This document shows, one piece after another, positions 9,640 to 19,246 of a DNA stretch of 45,642 nucleotides. The notes under the pieces were generated by a model. It saw only the letters and a program-made list of their open reading frames with translations. It did no database searches and was not told the DNA's origin. Position numbers and translations under genes: made by a program. How positions within the stretch are numbered: the stretch's first letter is position 1; every line of letters starts with the position of its first letter. The DNA comes from Leisingera aquimarina DSM 24565 (lineage in GTDB: Bacteria > Pseudomonadota > Alphaproteobacteria > Rhodobacterales > Rhodobacteraceae): NCBI RefSeq assembly GCF_000473165.1, contig NZ_AXBE01000012.1, positions 1 to 45,642 on the forward strand, read 5' to 3'.

Positions 9640-9845
9640 TGATCTGACACCGCCCCCTTCTCAGCACGCTGAAATGGGAACGGCGCATCTCTTGATGGAG
9701 ATGATGGTTGCCCGTTTTTTTGGTGGTGCTGACCCACCACAAAACGAGGAAGCCACGATGCTGAATACTACCGACAAGATCATCAAGCACAAAACCGGCC
9801 TGCTGAACCTGGCCGAGGAACTGGGCAATGTCAGCAAAGCCTAGG
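9640..9845 (+). pseudogene. IS481-family transposase remnant (N-terminal stub)
   Basis: An ATG at 9758 opens a 28-codon frame (MLNTTDKIIKHKTGLLNLAE...) that matches my memory of the N-terminus of IS481-type transposases, but it hits TAG right after GNVSKA, where such proteins normally continue into a helix-turn-helix. No integrase core follows. The 5' flank from about 9640 looks like the element's leader, with a short inverted repeat GGTGG/CCACC near 9720-9740. Only the first tenth of the gene survives. The left boundary is approximate. Confidence 0.6.
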
Positions 9846-10890
9846 ATCGCATCCACTCGCTGCACGCCCTAACCGACAGCACATCAACCTGCTGCAGCTT
9901 CTGAACTACTTCCTCTGGATTCCGGGCATTCTTCGAGTCAATGGCGGAACGCCCTTCAATGCCGCGTGTCCGCCATTCGGATCCTTCGTTTTTCTAAACA
10001 CAACAGCGGGCCATGTATGAACTGCCTCCCCCGCAAGCGACTTTTGAGACTCCCGGTTTTCCAGCTTATATGTATTCGGTCTTTTCGCGGGGCATGTTGG
10101 ATTGCGTTTGACCGAGATGGGAAGTCGCGTGCCTTGTGTCTCACTACTTCACCGGCCGTTGAGGCCATGGACCACCACAAGCTGACAAGACGCCGATTGG
10201 CCGTTGGTCCCTCTCTCCTTCGCAGGCAGTTTCCTTGTGTTCGTTTTTTGGATCAAACCGCGGTCAGTGCCGTTGGCCCGTATCTTTCCTCTTTGGTTGG
10301 AACTGCCCAAGCGATCCGGGCCAGCTTGTTCGCAGCCGACGCTGCCGCGACGTTCGCGTGCCTCCTTTCCTTCAGATCATTTGCCCAGCAGGTGAGTGGT
10401 GAGGATCCGTCTCTGAAGAAGTGGAAAACTGCTCGGGTGGCCAGACAAAACCGCCCGAAATGATGCGCGCCGTTGCACTCTTCCATAGCAACGATGCAAG
10501 ATGGAAGGCGGGCAAGAAAGTCGAGAAGACGAAATCACTGGAGACGTCTGCGACACACCACTTCGCCTTTCACATCCAGCCCTGCCAAGCTGCAAACCGT
10601 CTTACCCAGATCAATCTTCAGAACCGCAATATCGATCAGAATACTACTTCTTCTCCGCCAGTTATCACACCGTAGCTGAGTTTGGGTGGGAAGGCAGTTC
10701 ATCCCATTAATTCAGATGGAAAAGGGCGTTATATTCCGCGGATCGCGTTCTCGCGATTGCTGTATGTGAGCTCGGATGGCGTGCGTGGTCGAAGCGCTGC
10801 CATGACGAATTTGTCCCATAGTGCTTCCTTCCAGTCCAACGAAAGGATCACACCATCAAACCGTGGGATCAAACACCTCACTGCGTGATG
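9846..10890. other. About 1 kb without a supported gene (decayed DNA)
   Basis: Open frames on both strands here are short and Arg/Ser-rich, with no domain motif. The plus-strand frame 9966-10463 (165 codons) has no recognisable feature and no convincing ribosome-binding site. It follows the IS481 stub and precedes an IS5 fragment, so it is probably degraded mobile or captured DNA. No RNA gene, CRISPR or origin was seen. Confidence 0.5.
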
Positions 10891-10902
10891 CCCTGCCGGG
10901 CA

Positions 10903-11389
10903 GTGGACGCGACCTATCTCAAGGCACACCGCACCGCGACCAGCATGGCTGCGAAAAAGGGGGGCGCGCGGCCGCCTGATCGGTAGAACCAAGGGTGGCA
11001 TGAATACCAAGCTGCATGCCATCTGTGATAGCCAAGGGCGCCCGCTCAACCTGTTCGTTACCGCCGGGCAAGTCAGCGATTACATCGGTGCTCGAGCTTT
11101 GCTTAGCAGTCTGCCAAACGTGGACTGGCTGCTCGGTGATCGCGGTTATGACGCCGGCTGGTTCCGGGACGCGCTGAAAGACAAAGGGATACGCGCCTGC
11201 ATCCCCGGCCGGAGGCAACGCAAGACGCCGGTCAAATACGATAAGCGCCGATACAAGCGGCGAAACCGCATCGAGATCATGTTTGGCAGGCTCAAGGATT
11301 GGAGGCCCGTGGCCACCCTCTATGACCGCTGTCCCAAGGTCTTCCTGTGTGCCATCGCCCTCGCAGCAACCGTCATCTACTGGTTATGA
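10903..11389 (+). pseudogene. IS5-family (IS427-like) transposase, truncated and frameshifted
   Basis: The frame from about 10903 reads VDATYLKAHRTATSM and then shifts near 10965, in a G-rich run. The following frame reads GRLIGRTKGGMNTKLHA, WLLGDRGYDAGWFRDAL and RNRIEIMFGRLKDWR to a stop at 11389. These are the three DDE blocks (D in DATY, D in GDRGYDA, E in RIEIMFG) of IS5/IS427 transposases. The N-terminal DNA-binding third is not recognisable, so the copy is dead. The IS110 gene starts 87 bases after its stop and probably truncated its right end. Confidence 0.8.
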
Positions 11390-11475
11390 ATCATCGGGTA
11401 ATTTGTGGCTGCTTCCCTCGGAGCTGAAAGAGGGCTCACACTTCTGGCTGTCGAAGCTGAAGGAAGGAAGCAACC

Positions 11476-12482
11476 ATGAAACACTATGCCGGACTGGACC
11501 TGTCGATGGACAGCACGCAGGTTTGCATCGTCGATGAAAACGGTGGGAAAGTAACCTCGATGAAGGTCGAGAGCGCGCCTGACCAGATCGCATGTGCGTT
11601 AAATCGAGTCGGCGACATTGAGCGGGCGGTGATCGAATCCGGCCGCATGTCGTCGGCAATCTGCCACGGCTTGCGAGCTCTCGGCGTTCCCGTCGTGTGC
11701 ATCGACGCAGGGCAGGCGGATCAGAGCCTAAAGGTATTAAAGGCGAACAAGACTGACCCGCATGACGCAGCCGGGCTGGCGCAACTTGCCAGGACAGGCT
11801 TCTACAAGGAAGTGCATGTCAAAACTGCGGCCGCCCAGGCGTGCGCAGCGTCATCGCGACGCGCAGCCATCTCGTCGAAGCCCGGGTGCGGCTCGACAAC
11901 ATGATCCTAGGTATATGTGCAACTTTCGGGTTCAAACCCGGCCCCGGTCAGGGCAAGTCGTTTATCGACCGGGTGATGACTGCTGCAGATGTACCGGGCC
12001 TTGGCCAGAGAATCACAGCGCTGGTCGCCGCCAGAACCGGATTGGTGGAACAGATCAGGCAGCTGGATCGTGTCTTGCGTGAGTTCGCTCACCAATCGTC
12101 GGCCTGCAGGCAGCTCATGAGCATCTCCGGCGTCGGCGTTCAAACTTCCGCCGCTTTCGCCGCAGCCATCGATCAAGCTGACCGCTTCCGGCAATCCCGC
12201 ACTGCAGGCGCCTACTTCGAATTGGTCCCCAGGCGTCACCAATCCGGGGAAATCGACTGGACAGGACGCATCACCAAACAGGGCGACAGCATGGTCCGCA
12301 AGCTGCTCTACGAAGCGGCCAACTCGATCCTGACGCGCAGTCGTGGCAGCTTCGCCCTCAAGACCTGGGCCCAGAAGATCGCCAAACGCCGAGGTCTGAG
12401 AAAGGCGCGCGTGGCGCTTGCCAGGCAGCTGACCGTCATCATGCACGCGATGCTGCGTGACGGCACTTTGTTCGAAGCGTGA
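11476..12482 (+). pseudogene. IS110-family transposase with a single frameshift
   Basis: MKHYAGLDLSMDSTQVCIVD opens an N-terminal RuvC-like DEDD domain (D in GLDLSMD, KTDPHDAAGLAQLAR). The C-terminal domain contains SISGVGVQTSAAFAAAI, AYFELVPRRHQSGE and KARVALARQLTVIMHAML, the typical transposase_20 region. The first frame derails at about 11840 after HVKTAAAQA; the second frame picks up RSVIATRSHLVEARVRLDN. One missing G would restore one protein of about 335 residues. IS110 elements lack long terminal repeats, so the boundaries are not defined; the sequence to about 12,640 is probably its downstream non-coding part. Confidence 0.88.
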
Positions 12483-13076
12483 GGTGAGATAGAAATCATT
12501 TGCCAGCGGTGAAGCCGGACAGTTGATCCGAGGGCGGTGTCCCGAGAGGGAACGCAGGGACGAACGATCTGCGAAGGTTACCGGATGGGCCCGGGAGCCC
12601 GCTTCGAGTCAATGCAACGTTCGGCCTTGTGAAACCCGATACAGCACGATCGCCTCACAGCAAACAGTGCGGACAGATCCTTGAAACCCTCAAGGGGAAC
12701 ACCGCCAAGCTCTGCAAATTGCAGATCCTGAACCTAGGAGAGCGGTCGCCGTTAATACGACCATGTCCTTCGCTGCGTGGTCACCATTGGCCGGGTACCG
12801 TGATTTGCAGACCACGTTGAATCATCAGCAAACCGCCAGCGGATCCTAACTTGCCCGCTGCGCGGCCAGTTGGCTGCCCCAATTGAGCGAGCAGCTTTGG
12901 TCAACCGTGTGCATCGAAGGCGGCAACATTCTGAAAGGATGAGTTGTGTTGCGGCGGCTGGACACCAAGCACTGTTTCGGCACTGCAATCATTTCCCGGA
13001 ATTGACCTGTCGCATTGGTTCAGGCAGCGCTTCTGGTTAAGCTGTTCCTTAATTAACAATATGGGGAACTGCGACG
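12483..13076. other. Intergenic region: IS110 3' flank and promoter region of the P-type ATPase
   Basis: About 590 bases with no gene. The first part (to about 12,640) is probably the non-coding end of the IS110 element, where a bridge-type RNA would be expected in this family; I cannot delimit one. The rest precedes the ATPase. TTGAC at 13003 is followed by CGCAT instead of a second half-site, so I do not call an FNR site. Confidence 0.4.
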
Positions 13077-15818
13077 GTGTCTGCCTCGCTCGAGAAGGAT
13101 CAGGTTGGGGCACTGGGCTGGCACGCTGAAGCGGTTGCCGCCACCATAGACGGGCTTGACACAACCGCAAACGGGCTGACCGATGCGGAAGCCGCGGCTC
13201 GAGCGGTCCGTTTCGGCCGCAATGAACTGCCCGGCCAATTGCGGGCAGGACCGCTGAAACGGTTTCTCGCGCAGTTCAACAATCTGTTGATCTACATTCT
13301 TATCGCAGCTGCTGCGATCACAGGTGTGTTGGGTCAAATCAAGGATACACTCGTCATTCTTGCTGTGGTCTTGGTGAATGCAGCTATTGGGTTCATTCAG
13401 GAAGGCCGCGCTGAGGCTGCTATTGCAGCGCTCCAACGGATGCTGGCACCTATGGCTTCGGTACTGCGCGGCAACCGCCGCCGCAGGATTGATGCCGCTG
13501 ATCTGGTGCCAGGCGATATCATCTTGATCGAAGCCGGTGACAGGGTTCCGGCAGATGCCCGTCTGATCGAAGCCACCGCGTTGAAGGTGCAGGAAGCCAT
13601 CCTTTCGGGAGAATCCGTGCCCGTCACCAAGTCGGTGAAGCCGGTTGCCTTCGACGCCGCCCTTGGCGAACGGGCATCAATGATTTACAGCGGGACGCTG
13701 GTTGTATCCGGGCAGGGCCGCGCCATTGTCACCGCGACAGGAAGCGAAGCCGAAATCGGCCGGATCAGCGGCCTTCTCGCGGGTGTCGAGGAACTGATGA
13801 CACCGCTCCTGAAAAAGATGGGAGTTTTTGCCCGCTGGATCACTGCACTGATCCTGAGCGGTGCGGTGCTCTTGCTGGTCTACGGGTTCTTCGTTCAGCA
13901 CCTGCCTTTCGAGGCGCTTTTCATGGTTGTCGTCAGCCTTTCAGTTGCTGCAATCCCGGAAGGGCTGCCGGCTGTCCTGACAATCACACTGGCAATTGGC
14001 GTGCGCAAGATGTCAGATCGCCACGCGATCGTGCGCCGCTTGCCGGCAATCGAGACGCTAGGAGCGCTGACCGTCATCTGCACCGACAAAACCGGCACCC
14101 TGACGCGCAACGAGATGATGGTGGCATCGGTCTCCGCCCAAGGCCGGCGCTTCACGGTCGAAGGCGATGGGTATCAGACGGAAGGCCAAATCGTGGCCGT
14201 GAACGGCGGGGAGGATGACGGTCTTTCAGGGCTGATCGCAGCGGGTGTGCTCTGCAACGACGCCGGTATTGCCGCGGGAGTGGATGGTGTGCTTTCGGCT
14301 AGTGGCGATCCCATGGAGGCTGCGCTGCTAGTTTTGGCGGACAAAGCCGGGACACCTCATAACGTCTTGCGAGCTAAGTGGACACGGGAGGCGCTGCTGC
14401 CGTTCGATGCGGCACGCCGTTACATGGCGACGCTGGACAAAAGCGCGGAGGGTGCCTTCATTCACCTGAAGGGTGCACCGGAAGCGGTGCTTTCCATGTG
14501 CGCCAGCCAGGCGGGTAACTGCGGTGAAATCCCGCTCGACCAGGCTTACTGGGAAGCTGAGACCGTCCGCATTGCCGCGCTCGGCCAGCGAGTCATAGCC
14601 CTTGCGGCCAAGCCCGTGCCGAAAGCTGAGGCGGCTTTGAACCAATCAGCTCTCGCAGAGGGGTTGGTGCTTCTGGGGATGGTCGGGCTGATCGACCCGC
14701 CGCGTGCTGAGGCGGTTGCCGCTGTTGCCGAATGCCAGGGCGCTGGAATCACTGTCAAGATGATCACCGGTGATCATGCCGCGACTGCCGCAGCCATTGC
14801 TGCCGACGTCGGGCTATCCAACGCTGATCGCGTTCTTACCGGGCAAGATCTTGACGGCTTGGATGACGCCATGTTGATGCAGAAAGCTGAGATAACCAGC
14901 GTGTTCGCCCGCACCACGCCGGAGCACAAGCTGCGTCTCGTCACGGCGCTGCAGGCACGGGGGCACATCGTCGCGATGACCGGCGACGGAGTCAATGATA
15001 CACCGGCGCTCAAGCGGGCCAATGCCGGGGTTGCCATGGGCATCACCGGGTCGGACGCTGCCAAGGAAGTAGCCGATCTGATCCTGACGGACGACAATTT
15101 CGTTTCAATTGCGGCCGCCGTTCGCGAGGGGCGCACGGTCTTCGACAATATCCGCAAGGTGATAAGCTGGACCCTGCCAACGAACGCTGGGGAGGCTGGC
15201 ATCATCATCCTTGCTCTTGTTTTGGGTCTGGTCATCCCTTTTTCGGCGCTGCAGATCCTATGGATCAACCTCGTAACAGCCGGCTCGCTCGGGGTAGCCC
15301 TCGCGTTTGAACGACCGGAGAAAGCGGTCATGCACCAACCTCCTCTGCCTGCCGATGCGCCGATACTGGATCGCGTTCTGGTCTGGCATATAGCGCTCGT
15401 AACGGTGCTGTTTCTCGCGGCGGTATACGGGGTGTTCAACTACGCAACAGACCGTGGCTACAGCCTTGAACTTGCGCGAACCCTCACCGTGAATATGCTG
15501 ATCATCCTCGAAATCTTTCATCTCTTCTACATCCGGAACTTTCATACCACATCGCTGACCTGGGAAGCTCTGCGCGGAACACCGGCGGTTTGGGCTTGCC
15601 TGCTGGTCGTCGTGGCTGGCCAGTTGCTGTTTACCTATGCGCCATTCATGCAGGAGGTGTTTGGCACGCGTGCGGTCACCCTGACCGATGGTGCAATCCT
15701 GATTGGCGTGGGTGCCGCGTTCTTTGCGATCCTTGAGATGGAAAAGCAGCTGCGCCTGCGATTGAAGCGCGTAAAGCTGAAGCAATTTAATCAGCCTAGC
15801 CTGGGCGGTCCAATTTAA
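13077..15818 (+). CDS. P-type cation-transporting ATPase (type II, Ca2+/Na+-like)
   Basis: 913 residues from a GTG; the nearby ATG at 13061 is out of frame. It couples ATP hydrolysis to cation export across the inner membrane. Domain order: N-terminal cation-ATPase domain, helices M1-M2, actuator domain with LSGESVPV (TGES-type loop), helix M4 with PEGLPAVL, phosphorylation site DKTGTLT near residue 336, KGAPEAVL in the nucleotide domain, TGDGVNDTPALK hinge, and about six C-terminal helices. PEGLP places it with type II pumps (PMR1/PacL/SERCA-like) rather than the heavy-metal CPx type. The specific ion cannot be fixed from sequence. It is cut off from the FtsH gene by the IS cluster. Confidence 0.92.
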   Translation: MSASLEKDQVGALGWHAEAVAATIDGLDTTANGLTDAEAAARAVRFGRNELPGQLRAGPLKRFLAQFNNLLIYILIAAAAITGVLGQIKDTLVILAVVLVNAAIGFIQEGRAEAAIAALQRMLAPMASVLRGNRRRRIDAADLVPGDIILIEAGDRVPADARLIEATALKVQEAILSGESVPVTKSVKPVAFDAALGERASMIYSGTLVVSGQGRAIVTATGSEAEIGRISGLLAGVEELMTPLLKKMGVFARWITALILSGAVLLLVYGFFVQHLPFEALFMVVVSLSVAAIPEGLPAVLTITLAIGVRKMSDRHAIVRRLPAIETLGALTVICTDKTGTLTRNEMMVASVSAQGRRFTVEGDGYQTEGQIVAVNGGEDDGLSGLIAAGVLCNDAGIAAGVDGVLSASGDPMEAALLVLADKAGTPHNVLRAKWTREALLPFDAARRYMATLDKSAEGAFIHLKGAPEAVLSMCASQAGNCGEIPLDQAYWEAETVRIAALGQRVIALAAKPVPKAEAALNQSALAEGLVLLGMVGLIDPPRAEAVAAVAECQGAGITVKMITGDHAATAAAIAADVGLSNADRVLTGQDLDGLDDAMLMQKAEITSVFARTTPEHKLRLVTALQARGHIVAMTGDGVNDTPALKRANAGVAMGITGSDAAKEVADLILTDDNFVSIAAAVREGRTVFDNIRKVISWTLPTNAGEAGIIILALVLGLVIPFSALQILWINLVTAGSLGVALAFERPEKAVMHQPPLPADAPILDRVLVWHIALVTVLFLAAVYGVFNYATDRGYSLELARTLTVNMLIILEIFHLFYIRNFHTTSLTWEALRGTPAVWACLLVVVAGQLLFTYAPFMQEVFGTRAVTLTDGAILIGVGAAFFAILEMEKQLRLRLKRVKLKQFNQPSLGGPI

Positions 15819-15841
15819 GTTGTTGTGTATTTGCGTGGAGC

Positions 15842-16027
15842 TTACCCCTTTGGGGCCCGGGCTTCATACGGCTTTCGGACCCTTAGGATTTGCCCCAACG
15901 CTGGCCCACCGGACTGAGCGTTTTCTTTTTTCCAAACCCTTGGAAGCCGGGTGGCCCTGGTGGATTTCATGAACTCCGCCGGTGTCATATTGCCGATTGA
16001 GCGGTGCGGCCGTTCATTGTTGTACAA
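15842..16027 (-). pseudogene. IS3-family transposase fragment (extreme C-terminus)
   Basis: YNNERPHRSIGNMTPAEF is the C-terminal end of an IS3-type OrfB integrase, followed by about 40 residues to a stop at 15842. No catalytic core lies upstream on the minus strand, so only a scrap remains. It differs from the IS3 copy at the window end, which reads [15 protein letters not shown] at the same place. Confidence 0.7.
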
Positions 16028-16672
16028 CTGAACGCCAGAACGCCCACATTAGCGAACCGAGGGAAGTTTTTTTCCAAAGCAACCTTGGTTTGGCAGATCC
16101 GTTTATGTCCATGAGCTGATCGATAGGCCCGGCGATGCAGTGTTTCGGTGCAATCTCACGGGCAGTTGGCCGGACCGGTTTCTGGAAGTCCCGGTATGGA
16201 TGTTTGACCGGGCCGCATGCGCTTCCTGCCATCGTGCTGGTATGGCGCATATTAGCAGTGTGCCGAAGTTTTTTGGGATCTGCATGTGTAAGCAGGCCGT
16301 GCAAACATGCAGTAGGGCTTCCGCAACCAACTCGTTGGACCGAGACTGGCCGATCCAGAACTCAGCGTGATGACGGATGTGTTCAATCCGATCCACAGAA
16401 CCCGGTGCGCGACCGTGGAAGCGATGGACGGCAATCTCAGGATCATTGCGCGCAGGAGAGGCATTGCCCACCGCCTCCTGCAGAAACGATTGAGGCACAG
16501 GAGGCAGCGGTGTACCGGCCGCTCCTGCAGGCGCTGCTTCATACCCTCCCGCTGCGAAGGGGCAGCGGGGGTTGATCGGCCTTCTAGTGCTGCCGATCCT
16601 GCTGCTGGAGATCCTGAATACCCTGCGCCTTCTTGCCAGTCGCCGCCGACAGCGCGAGGCAGCCGTACTGGC
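16028..16672. other. Spacer with decayed ORFs between IS3 scrap and VIT-type gene
   Basis: No gene is supported. A 76-codon plus-strand frame at 16140-16370 (DRFLEVPVWMFDRAACASCH) may be the remains of an IS-accessory gene, which I cannot name. A short plus-strand stretch near 16573-16677 reads LIGLLVLPILLLEILNTL then a basic tail and stop. It looks like one membrane helix of a lost or tiny membrane protein, with no start codon I trust. The longer antisense frames are shadows. Confidence 0.35.
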
Positions 16673-16686
16673 TTGACTTCCCTCAA
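16673..16686 (+). promoter_or_regulatory. FNR/Dnr-like binding site upstream of VIT-type gene
   Basis: TTGAC-TTCC-CTCAA is a spaced dyad of the FNR/CRP type (consensus TTGAT-N4-ATCAA), 34 bases before the ATG at 16721. Its half-sites are the same as those of the site at 22145. Confidence 0.6.
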
Positions 16687-16720
16687 TGCCGCGGGCACCG
16701 GGCTGGGCCACCATGCGGGC

Positions 16721-17434
16721 ATGAATGGCGACCACGGGCACAGCAAGGAAGAAATCGCGCGCCGTCTGGCTGGCAGCAATGGCACCGGGCGGCTGCGTGA
16801 CGCTGTTTACGGCGGCATTGACGGCGCTGTCACCACTTTTGCAATTGCTGCGGGGGTCGAAGGCGCCGGGTTTTCCCCTGGCGTGATCATCGCCCTGGGC
16901 AGTGCCAATGTACTGGCGGACGGGTTCTCCATGGCAGCGGCAAACTACCTGGGCACCAAAGCTGATTTGGATGACCGGCGGCGGCTTTATGCGGTTGAGG
17001 AACGCCATATCCGCCAGTACCCGGAGGGTGAGCGCGAGGAGTTGCGCCAGATCTTCCAGGATCTGGGTCTGAGTGGTAAAGTGCTGGAGGGTGCGGTGCG
17101 CTCTGTTGCCGGCAAGCCGGAGAAGTGGATTGCGCTGATGCTGACGAGCGAATACGGGCTAGCCCCCGCGGAACCCAACCCGGTTGCGGCGGCAGTAACA
17201 ACCTTTGCGGCCTTCATGCTGGCGGGCATCGTGCCGCTGCTGCCGTTCGTGCTGGGGCTGCCTGACCCGTTTTTGATTGCGGCGGTGGCGACGGGGCTGG
17301 TGTTTTTCGGCATTGGCGCCAGCAAGAGCATCTGGTCACTGGCGCCCTGGTGGAAGTCCGGGCTGGAGACCCTGCTGATCGGTTCCTGCGCGGCCGGTCT
17401 GGCCTATCTGGCGGGCAGCCTGTTCCGGGTTTGA
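16721..17434 (+). CDS. VIT1/CCC1-family transporter (Fe2+/Mn2+ type)
   Basis: 237 residues from ATG 16721 (MNGDHGHSKEEIARRL); the frame is open upstream, but that part is non-homologous and contains the FNR-like site. Members carry iron or manganese out of the cytosol. Visible marks are DAVYGGIDGAVTTFAIAAGV in the first helix, SANVLADGFSMAAANYL in the second (conserved Asp/Gly/Met residues), a charged cytoplasmic segment (LYAVEERHIRQYPEGEREEL) and three C-terminal helices. It is followed by a site-2 protease gene. Removal of ferrous iron fits the low-oxygen regulation suggested by the flanking sites; the substrate is inferred from family only. Confidence 0.87.
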   Translation: MNGDHGHSKEEIARRLAGSNGTGRLRDAVYGGIDGAVTTFAIAAGVEGAGFSPGVIIALGSANVLADGFSMAAANYLGTKADLDDRRRLYAVEERHIRQYPEGEREELRQIFQDLGLSGKVLEGAVRSVAGKPEKWIALMLTSEYGLAPAEPNPVAAAVTTFAAFMLAGIVPLLPFVLGLPDPFLIAAVATGLVFFGIGASKSIWSLAPWWKSGLETLLIGSCAAGLAYLAGSLFRV

Positions 17435-17444
17435 GGCCGATCAA
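17431..17444 (+). promoter_or_regulatory. FNR/Dnr-like binding site upstream of site-2 protease gene
   Basis: TTGAG-GCCG-ATCAA differs from the consensus dyad TTGAT-N4-ATCAA at one position. It overlaps the stop codon of the VIT-type gene and ends 51 bases before the ATG at 17496, a normal place for an activator site. Confidence 0.55.
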
Positions 17445-17495
17445 GGGGGGCGGTCCTGTTTGGCCCTATACTGAGCGTAAAAGGGGGCCCGCAAC

Positions 17496-18647
17496 ATGTT
17501 TTCAAATGCCTTCAAGATCGCAACTCTGCAAGGGTTTGACATCAAGATCGATCCGAGCTGGGCATTGATCGCCGCACTGATCACATGGAGCTTGTCGACG
17601 CAGTTTTTTCCTAGGGTCTATCCTGGTGCGGCGCCTGGCGTATACATCACTTTGGCTTTGCTTGCGATGCTTGGCTTCTTTGCCTCGCTGATCCTGCACG
17701 AGATGTCCCACTCGGTGGTCGCCCGGCGGTTCGGTGTCGAAATCAAAGGGATTACGCTATTCATTTTCGGCGGTGTTGCCGAGCTGGGGTCGGAGCCCAA
17801 AACCGCCATCAGCGAGTTCTGGATTGCCATCGCGGGACCGCTGATGAGCTTTGCCCTGGCGCTCGGGTTCTGGCTGCTGGCGCAGGCGGGCAGCCTGCTG
17901 GCCCCCGAAATGGCGCTGAACCATGTATTTGCCTATCTTGCTCTGATCAATCTGGTGCTGGCAGTCTTCAACCTGGTCCCGGCCTTTCCGCTTGACGGCG
18001 GGCGTATCTTCCGGGCCTATCTCTGGAGCCAGAGTAAGGACCTGCTGAAGGCGACGGCCACTGCCACAAGGATCAGCAGCTTTTTTGCCTATGCCCTGAT
18101 CATCTTTGGCGTTATCGGTCTCTTCTCAGGCAATCCGGTTGCATCCCTGTGGAAGGTGCTGATTGGTGTGTTTGTACTGATGGCTGCTAAGGGGACCTAT
18201 GCGCATCAGTTGCAGGCCGCCGCTTTCAAGGACAAGACGATAGCCCGCATGATGACGCGCGATGCGGTGACTGTTCTGCCTGAGGTGAGCCTGCAATATC
18301 TGGTGGACGAGGTGATGCTGACAGAGCGTAAGACCTTTGTGCCGGTGACAGAGGGCGACGTACTGCTGGGTTATGTGAGTACAGAGCTGCTGCAGGGTGT
18401 CAGGCGCGAAGAGTGGCTGGTGACCAAAGTTGGGGATGTCTATGCCCCGTTGGATGAGGACAACACGGTCAGCCCCGGCCTGCCTGCTGCAGAACTGATG
18501 GCAAAAGTATCCGCAACCGGCCGCCGCAAGTTTCTCGTCGCAGACGGCCGCCAGCTGCTGGGCGTGATAACCCTGACTGATCTGATGAGCTATCTGGCGG
18601 TGCTGCAGGACATCAGGCCTCTGGACGGAATATCTAAGCGGAGCTGA
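17496..18647 (+). CDS. Site-2 protease family zinc metalloprotease (M50) with CBS domain pair
   Basis: 383 residues. It is an intramembrane protease with helices in the first 230 residues, zinc motif HEMSH near residue 68 and the second motif FPLDGGRIFRAYLW near residue 168. The C-terminal 140 residues hold two CBS motifs (MMTRDAVTVLPEVSLQYLVD and the stretch ending in FLVADGRQLLGVITLTDLM), which bind adenine nucleotides in many proteins. The plan matches the SpoIVFB-like, CBS-containing M50B group. Substrates are unknown; an energy-sensing protease that releases a membrane-bound regulator is a reasonable inference. The next ATG is four bases after its stop. Confidence 0.9.
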   Translation: MFSNAFKIATLQGFDIKIDPSWALIAALITWSLSTQFFPRVYPGAAPGVYITLALLAMLGFFASLILHEMSHSVVARRFGVEIKGITLFIFGGVAELGSEPKTAISEFWIAIAGPLMSFALALGFWLLAQAGSLLAPEMALNHVFAYLALINLVLAVFNLVPAFPLDGGRIFRAYLWSQSKDLLKATATATRISSFFAYALIIFGVIGLFSGNPVASLWKVLIGVFVLMAAKGTYAHQLQAAAFKDKTIARMMTRDAVTVLPEVSLQYLVDEVMLTERKTFVPVTEGDVLLGYVSTELLQGVRREEWLVTKVGDVYAPLDEDNTVSPGLPAAELMAKVSATGRRKFLVADGRQLLGVITLTDLMSYLAVLQDIRPLDGISKRS

Positions 18648-18651
18648 CGGA

Positions 18652-19227
18652 ATGAAACGGATACTGATCGTGCAGGGCCACCCGGACAATTCCCGGCAGC
18701 ATTTCTGCCATGCTCTGGCGCAGAGCTATGAGTTGGCTGCAGCGGAAGCCGGTCATCAGGTCGACGTAGTTGATGTACCCGCCAGCGGTGCGGCCTGCTT
18801 GCGATCCCGCGCGGAATGGGAAGGCAGCCTTCCCGAATATGCCGCTGAGGCACAGCGGGCGATTGCTGCCGCCGACCACATCGTCTTCATCTACCCGCTT
18901 TGGCTGGGCAGCATGCCGGCGCTGCTGAAGGCCTGGCTGGAACAGGTGTTCCGGGAAGGTTTTGCCTTCACCACGGGCAAACGCGGATGGCGTCCCAGGC
19001 TGAAGGGGAAATCAGCGCGTGTCATCGTCACGATGGGGATGCCCGCCTTTGCCTATAAATGGTTCTTTCTGGCGCATTCGCTGCGCAGCTTTGAACGCAA
19101 CATCCTGAAGTTCTGCGGGATCAGGCCGGTCAGATGGTCGGTGTTCGGGATGGTCGAGGACTCTAATCCAGGCAGGCGCGGAAAATACCTGGCGGAAACC
19201 GCCCGCAACGGGGCAGCGGCGCGCTAG
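18652..19227 (+). CDS. NAD(P)H dehydrogenase (quinone)-like flavodoxin-fold protein
   Basis: 191 residues. The N-terminus ILIVQGHPDNSRQHFCHAL and the central FIYPLWLGSMPALLKAWLEQ are the FMN-binding phosphate loop and the WxxPA-type motif of the NQO1/MdaB/Kef-regulator family. These reduce quinones by two electrons or act as flavoprotein partners. It is four bases downstream of the site-2 protease and convergent with the host-attachment gene. A quinone-protective role fits the redox island, but the electron acceptor is not determinable. Intact. Confidence 0.85.
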   Translation: MKRILIVQGHPDNSRQHFCHALAQSYELAAAEAGHQVDVVDVPASGAACLRSRAEWEGSLPEYAAEAQRAIAAADHIVFIYPLWLGSMPALLKAWLEQVFREGFAFTTGKRGWRPRLKGKSARVIVTMGMPAFAYKWFFLAHSLRSFERNILKFCGIRPVRWSVFGMVEDSNPGRRGKYLAETARNGAAAR

Positions 19228-19246
19228 GGTCAGGACCCAGGACTGG

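Noticed and set aside
9966..10463. 165-codon plus-strand frame in the IS cluster
   Set aside because: No homology motif and no ribosome-binding site I trust.
13003..13016. TTGAC-CTGT-CGCAT as an FNR site before the P-type ATPase
   Set aside because: The second half-site fails at three of five positions.
16103..17008. 301-codon minus-strand open frame
   Set aside because: Overlaps the start of the VIT-type gene and IS debris; low-complexity, no recognisable fold.
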